Positions 6,783-10,294 of a DNA stretch of 10,294 nt are shown piece by piece. Position 1 is the stretch's first letter. The number at the start of each line of letters is the position of its first letter. A model generated the notes under the pieces. That model worked only from the letters and a program-made list of their open reading frames with translations, made no database searches and was not told the origin of the DNA. The position numbers and the translations under genes were made by a program. Source of the DNA: a bacterium (lineage in GTDB: Bacteria > Zhuqueibacterota > Zhuqueibacteria > Thermofontimicrobiales > Thermofontimicrobiaceae); the NCBI GenBank assembly GCA_025453735.1, contig JALOPY010000091.1:1-10294 (forward strand), written 5' to 3'.

Positions 6783-9077
6783 TTAATTGGGATTCATTAT
6801 TACCAATTCTTTATTTCGATTCTTTGGATTAATTTGAAGCCTTTCAAAATTTCCATTTCTAAATGCTCCGGTAATTATTGTCTTCCCTGGCGCATGAAGT
6901 TTAAATTTGACATCCCAATCTTTGGGCCAGGTAGGAAACAACAAAATCGAATCCCCATTGGTCTGCATCAGCATCGCTTGCAAACAGATCAGAATATTGC
7001 TGCCATGATCCTGGTCTGGCGTCCAGTCCCAATTCGTTCCCCAAAAGGCAGGGAAGCGACAAACGGAATCCTGGGGCGTGGCTCGATTGACCAGCAATTT
7101 TTTCGCTTCATCGGCTTTTCCAAGAAATGCCGCCACGACATCGTATTGAGACCAGCCGCTTGCCAGCTTAACGCGTGCCGAATCAAAATTGTTTTGCATT
7201 CGCTCCAATTCAGGCTTTCCCACGCCATACAATCGATAAGGGAAGATGGCGTAGAATTCTGGATTCTCATGATTTCTCGGTTCGCCTGTTATTTTTTCTG
7301 CAGGCAGAAAAACTTCTTTTCCGTCTTTTTCACCCCTGGGAATAGCTGGCAATTCGTTAGCGATTCGTTTGAAAAAATCATGCTGCTCTTCAGTAAAAAA
7401 TTTCTCGGGAAGCTCCAAAATTCCTTTCACATTCCAATGCAAGCCTGCCACAGGTGGCATGGGATTGACGGCATCCCAATAGGTTTCCAATGCCTGAGAG
7501 GGATAAATATAGATATTTCCATTTTCATCCCGCTGATAATGCTCATCGTAAAATTGGATCACTTTATGGGCAAAGGGAAGCAACGCTTCTTTGGCAAAAT
7601 CTTCATCTGAAGTATGCCGATAATAATCGAGCATCATTGCTGCAACTTCCAATGCTCCCTGAAAATAGTAGCGAATGTACTGATTTTCAGTGTACTGATA
7701 CGGATTGATGGGAGTATTCCAGCCGAAATTGTCCAGATTGTAAGATCCCCAGAAATACATGGTCTCAGGGAAAAAAGCGCCCGCATGTCCATAAAAATGC
7801 TGCGTGGCGGCTTCGGCATACGGCAGGGCATTTTTATACATTTTGAAGAACGGCTGCATCATATCGTGATCGCCACTCATCAGCATAGGCCAATAGATGA
7901 GGCGGGTACTCATCAGCATAGGCCAATAGATGAGGCGGGTGTTTTGAAGCCAGTACGGCCCGCCCCAGCGACGAAAATCTGCATCGTATGGATAATCCTC
8001 CAGTAATGAATCGACATTAAAAAGCGAGCCATTGAATTTTTGCGGGAACTTGCCCCTGCCCGCACAGGCGCTGATGAATCGCTGCAACACAAACGCCTGG
8101 GTGACCCTTCTGGCTTCGGCTGTGCCATCGGCGTAAATCCAGCTTCGCTCCCAGAAATCGCTCCAGAATTCTCGATGGGCTTTTCGGGCATTGGCTGAAT
8201 TAATTTCTCCGAGTGAATCAGCCAGATCAGTGATCTGTTCCTTCCATTTATCAATCGATTCGACCTGGGCGGTTAAAGCGTAAACCGAAATATGATATTC
8301 TTTTTGAGGTTGGGCGGATTTGAGAGTTTTTGAATTTGACGGGATCAATTCATCTCCCCGAATCAATCCACCGAATGTGTTGTTGATCAGAGGATCTGTT
8401 GCCTTTTCTTTCCAGAAGCCCATACCCTGGCGATCCAGGGTTTCCGACCAAATCGAGGAGCGATTGCGATGCACCCAGAGGATTTCATTATCTTGATTCT
8501 CCAAAACTGAGTCAGGATAAACCAGAACAGGATTGGGAGACTTAATGACGCCGTAAGCTGTGTGTAATTCATTACCTTTCAATTGTCGAACCTTATTCCG
8601 CCAGATTTCAATACTTGTCTCAATCTCAAATTCGCTTTCACTTTTTGCATCGAAATTAATAACAGGATTATTTGCATCAACCCAAATATCAATTTTTATG
8701 GGAATACTCCGATTTCCTGCTTTGATTGAGATTGCTCCATTTTTGAGGTCGAGCCGCTGTTCAAAAAAATGAGCGTCGATAAAGGGATTTGGAGTGAGAT
8801 GAATTTTCACCCTTCCTATTTTTGACAAGCTGGCATTTTCATTCCAGGCATCAGTTTTGCCAATATAAAAATAAACATCCCCCGATCGCTCTGCCCAGAC
8901 ATTGATACCAATATCGCCGTTCCCGAGCGGCATGGAGCCTCTGGAATTTTCACTGGGCGAATCCCAGGTGACATCAAATTCACTGACAGATCGATGGTGA
9001 TTTTGGCAGCTTTGAATCATGAAAATGAATATCAAAAGAGAGAAGGATTTTTTGATAAATTTTATCATAGATTTCAT
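6783..9077 (-). CDS. DUF5703-like six-hairpin glycosidase-family lipoprotein
   Basis: The protein has 764 residues. A hydrophobic N-terminus ends at MIQSC (Cys24), an imperfect lipobox, so it is probably lipid-anchored in the cell envelope. Residues about 33-275 form an N-terminal beta domain starting DVTWDSPSENSRGSMPLGNGDIGINVW and YFYIGKTDAWNE, the pattern of DUF5703 proteins and akin to the N-domain of GH95 enzymes. Residues about 295-705 form the predicted (alpha/alpha)6 barrel, with WGGPYWLQNTR (371-381), NHENPEFYAIFPYRLYG (602-618) and FWGTNWDWTPDQDHGSN (678-694). The tail (LLFPTWPKDWDVKFKLHAPG) is a beta domain. A role in glycan breakdown is inferred from fold; substrate and catalytic residues are unproven. 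Residues 380-390 are repeated exactly at 391-401. The start is ATG 9077, though ATG 9068 is also possible since no strong Shine-Dalgarno site is visible. Confidence 0.82.
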   Translation of the reverse strand: MKSMIKFIKKSFSLLIFIFMIQSCQNHHRSVSEFDVTWDSPSENSRGSMPLGNGDIGINVWAERSGDVYFYIGKTDAWNENASLSKIGRVKIHLTPNPFIDAHFFEQRLDLKNGAISIKAGNRSIPIKIDIWVDANNPVINFDAKSESEFEIETSIEIWRNKVRQLKGNELHTAYGVIKSPNPVLVYPDSVLENQDNEILWVHRNRSSIWSETLDRQGMGFWKEKATDPLINNTFGGLIRGDELIPSNSKTLKSAQPQKEYHISVYALTAQVESIDKWKEQITDLADSLGEINSANARKAHREFWSDFWERSWIYADGTAEARRVTQAFVLQRFISACAGRGKFPQKFNGSLFNVDSLLEDYPYDADFRRWGGPYWLQNTRLIYWPMLMSTRLIYWPMLMSGDHDMMQPFFKMYKNALPYAEAATQHFYGHAGAFFPETMYFWGSYNLDNFGWNTPINPYQYTENQYIRYYFQGALEVAAMMLDYYRHTSDEDFAKEALLPFAHKVIQFYDEHYQRDENGNIYIYPSQALETYWDAVNPMPPVAGLHWNVKGILELPEKFFTEEQHDFFKRIANELPAIPRGEKDGKEVFLPAEKITGEPRNHENPEFYAIFPYRLYGVGKPELERMQNNFDSARVKLASGWSQYDVVAAFLGKADEAKKLLVNRATPQDSVCRFPAFWGTNWDWTPDQDHGSNILICLQAMLMQTNGDSILLFPTWPKDWDVKFKLHAPGKTIITGAFRNGNFERLQINPKNRNKELVIMNPN
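7875..7940. repeat. Perfect 33-bp tandem duplication inside the glycosidase-like gene
   Basis: Bases 7875-7907 are repeated exactly at 7908-7940. The unit is 33 bases and keeps frame, giving TRLIYWPMLMS twice (residues 380-401). It sits between WGGPYWLQN and GDHDMMQPF, which would join normally without one copy. Exact identity, including third codon positions, means a recent event or an assembly error. Confidence 0.97.
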
Positions 9078-9124
9078 CCATATTTTTTAAATAAATTATT
9101 CGATCGATTCAGTATTGCATCTTT

Positions 9125-9157
9125 ACTGATTCCATCGCTCCGAGCGATGGAATCAGT
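9125..9157. terminator. Strong stem-loop at the end of the URO-D-like gene
   Basis: Arms ACTGATTCCATCGCT (9125-9139) and AGCGATGGAATCAGT (9143-9157) pair perfectly over 15 bp with a three-base loop. The right arm reaches the stop codon (TAA, 9157-9159). The minus-strand RNA continues AAAGAUGCAAUAC, with no U-run, so this is more likely a transcript-stabilising or partial-termination hairpin between cistrons than a full intrinsic terminator. The next gene starts 47 bases further on. Confidence 0.6.
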
Positions 9158-10248
9158 TAGTCGCCATGTCCCGTTTTATTGAGGCGATCCCGAACTCGTT
9201 GAGCCATGTCAAAATCATCGACTTGCAGAATTCGTGAAAAACCCGTTTTGATCCGCTCCCGACATCGCTCATCGACTGGCGTTGTCCATTGGACGATAGG
9301 AATTCTGGCTGCTTCGCATGTTTCAAACATCTCATACAAATCGTAAAATTCACCCTGATAGGGATTTATCCCTTTCAAGCCAGCAATATCGAGCTGCCTT
9401 TTCCACCACTGGTGCGCCTTGCCGCAGAAATGAATCCAGCCGCCCCATTCGCTGATGATCTTTTCATCGAACGGCTTCACCAGCGTTTCATAATGTTCGC
9501 CGCTCAAATTAACTGATGAATCATTTCGAACACAAACGCCGCCGAGAAAATTCCAGGCGCCGTCATGTTCATCCAGCGGAAATCCATCGATGCGCCGAAG
9601 CTCCTGCACCATCAAAATAATCGTGTCACTGATGATGTCCATCAGTCGGCTAATTTTTTCAGGCTCGTCTAGAATCGCCAGGTAAATCTCGCTTCCCCAG
9701 ATGATGCTGGCGTTATCGAATGGTCCCTGAATGTCGAAACATTGCGATCCGATTGCCTGGGATAATTTGGGATACGGTCGAAGCATCTCTCGAAAATAGG
9801 CGACAGTATCCCATACTTTGCACATCAGTCCGCTATTTTTATCGGGCACACCATTGGTTAAAATTTTATTGATATTTTCAAGAGGAATAGCTGTTCCGAT
9901 CGGGAGCGAATCTTTAAAAGTATGAGTAGGACAGCCAAACATCGAAGCGATGATTCCCGTTCCATAATTGGCTCGGATGCCATACAACCGATCATCCTGC
10001 AATTTGGCGCCGAGATAGACCTGGCGCAGCTCGTGCAGCAGCATTTTCTCCTGATCATGAAAGATTTCTTCAAAGTTAAATACGGGCCATTCAGCAACTG
10101 GAATTGTATAATTGATCACCGTGGGAATGTGATCTACTAGCTGAAAAGTGAAAGCCTTTTTCTGTAAATTTTTCGTCGCCTCGATATGATTGATATCGAT
10201 TATCGATTCGAGCTTTTCGAGGTAATGTTTTATACCAATTCTTTTCAT
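9157..10248 (-). CDS. URO-D superfamily protein, MtaA/CmuA methyltransferase-like
   Basis: The protein has 363 residues with the URO-D superfamily pattern: FDIQGPFDNASIIWG (171-185), LDEPEKISRLMDIISDTII (193-211), then LSGEHYETLVKPFDEKII. WIHFCGK at 271-277 gives the H-x-C-G motif (His273, Cys275) that binds zinc in corrinoid-dependent methyltransferases such as MtaA and is absent from haem-pathway HemE. Cys311 or Cys329 could be the third ligand. Such URO-D paralogues are common outside haem synthesis, so I favour methyl transfer or an unknown catabolic step over uroporphyrinogen decarboxylation. No corrinoid protein gene is in view. ATG 10248 gives a normal N-terminus but has no clear Shine-Dalgarno site, and the frame stays open to the right edge, so an upstream start cannot be excluded. 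It is probably the first visible gene of the operon with the lipoprotein and barrel. Confidence 0.8.
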   Translation of the reverse strand: MKRIGIKHYLEKLESIIDINHIEATKNLQKKAFTFQLVDHIPTVINYTIPVAEWPVFNFEEIFHDQEKMLLHELRQVYLGAKLQDDRLYGIRANYGTGIIASMFGCPTHTFKDSLPIGTAIPLENINKILTNGVPDKNSGLMCKVWDTVAYFREMLRPYPKLSQAIGSQCFDIQGPFDNASIIWGSEIYLAILDEPEKISRLMDIISDTIILMVQELRRIDGFPLDEHDGAWNFLGGVCVRNDSSVNLSGEHYETLVKPFDEKIISEWGGWIHFCGKAHQWWKRQLDIAGLKGINPYQGEFYDLYEMFETCEAARIPIVQWTTPVDERCRERIKTGFSRILQVDDFDMAQRVRDRLNKTGHGD

Positions 10249-10294
10249 GCTTAATTTAGAAGTTATTGTTTTGAAAATATGGAGTGCATTGACT

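Noticed and set aside
6834..7610. Plus-strand 258-codon ORF opposite the glycosidase-like gene.
   Set aside because: The composition is that of an antisense shadow and no domain is recognisable; the minus-strand protein is clear throughout.
9157..10248. Assignment as the haem-pathway gene hemE.
   Set aside because: The H-x-C-G motif and the gene neighbourhood fit MtaA/CmuA-type or unassigned URO-D paralogues better.

Overview
This window carries six protein genes long enough to be obvious, plus one small ORF, all read from the minus strand. In transcription order (right to left) they are: a URO-D/MtaA-type methyltransferase-like protein, a large six-hairpin-glycosidase-like lipoprotein of the DUF5703 type, an outer-membrane beta-barrel, a 55-codon small ORF overlapping a TetR regulator, a TonB-dependent receptor, and a secreted repeat protein cut by the left edge. 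I see no rRNA, tRNA, CRISPR array, transposase or integrase.

The organism is a Gram-negative didermic bacterium (TonB receptor, outer-membrane barrel, lipoprotein signal). The carboxypeptidase-like N-terminal domain on the TonB receptor and the 'DGGYIIAG ... LVKID..GNIIWEK' repeats are typical of the Bacteroidetes/FCB side of the tree. However, Shine-Dalgarno sites are strong and there is a TTGACA/TATATT promoter, which is not usual for true Bacteroidetes. I therefore lean to an FCB-related lineage such as Calditrichota or candidate phylum KSB1. That is inference and not secure.

Layout. 10248-9157: URO-D-like protein. 9157-9125: strong stem-loop at its stop codon. 9077-6783: DUF5703-like lipoprotein, containing a perfect in-frame 33-bp tandem duplication. 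6730-5609: outer-membrane barrel. These three have short gaps (79 and 52 bases) and probably form one transcription unit whose promoter lies to the right of the window. 5608-5239: a compact control region with an A-rich stretch, a TTGACA/TATATT promoter, a perfect 23-base palindrome over the predicted transcription start, then a good Shine-Dalgarno site and a 55-codon ORF whose TGA overlaps the regulator ATG as ATGA. 5238-4585: TetR regulator. 4584-4351: leader with two orphan extended Shine-Dalgarno sequences. 4350-1540: TonB-dependent receptor. 1539-1332: gap with a long REP-like or terminator-like hairpin. 1331-1: partial secreted repeat protein.

How they could work together (inference): the receptor and barrel import a substrate, perhaps a glycan fragment, across the outer membrane. 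The lipoprotein acts on it at the cell surface or in the periplasm, the URO-D/MtaA-like protein may handle a methyl or carboxyl group, and the TetR protein senses a ligand and represses its own promoter. The most interesting parts are the tetR control region (operator over the start site, coupled small ORF, possible Shine-Dalgarno-masking hairpin), the paired orphan Shine-Dalgarno sites before the receptor gene, and the fresh duplication inside the glycosidase-like gene.
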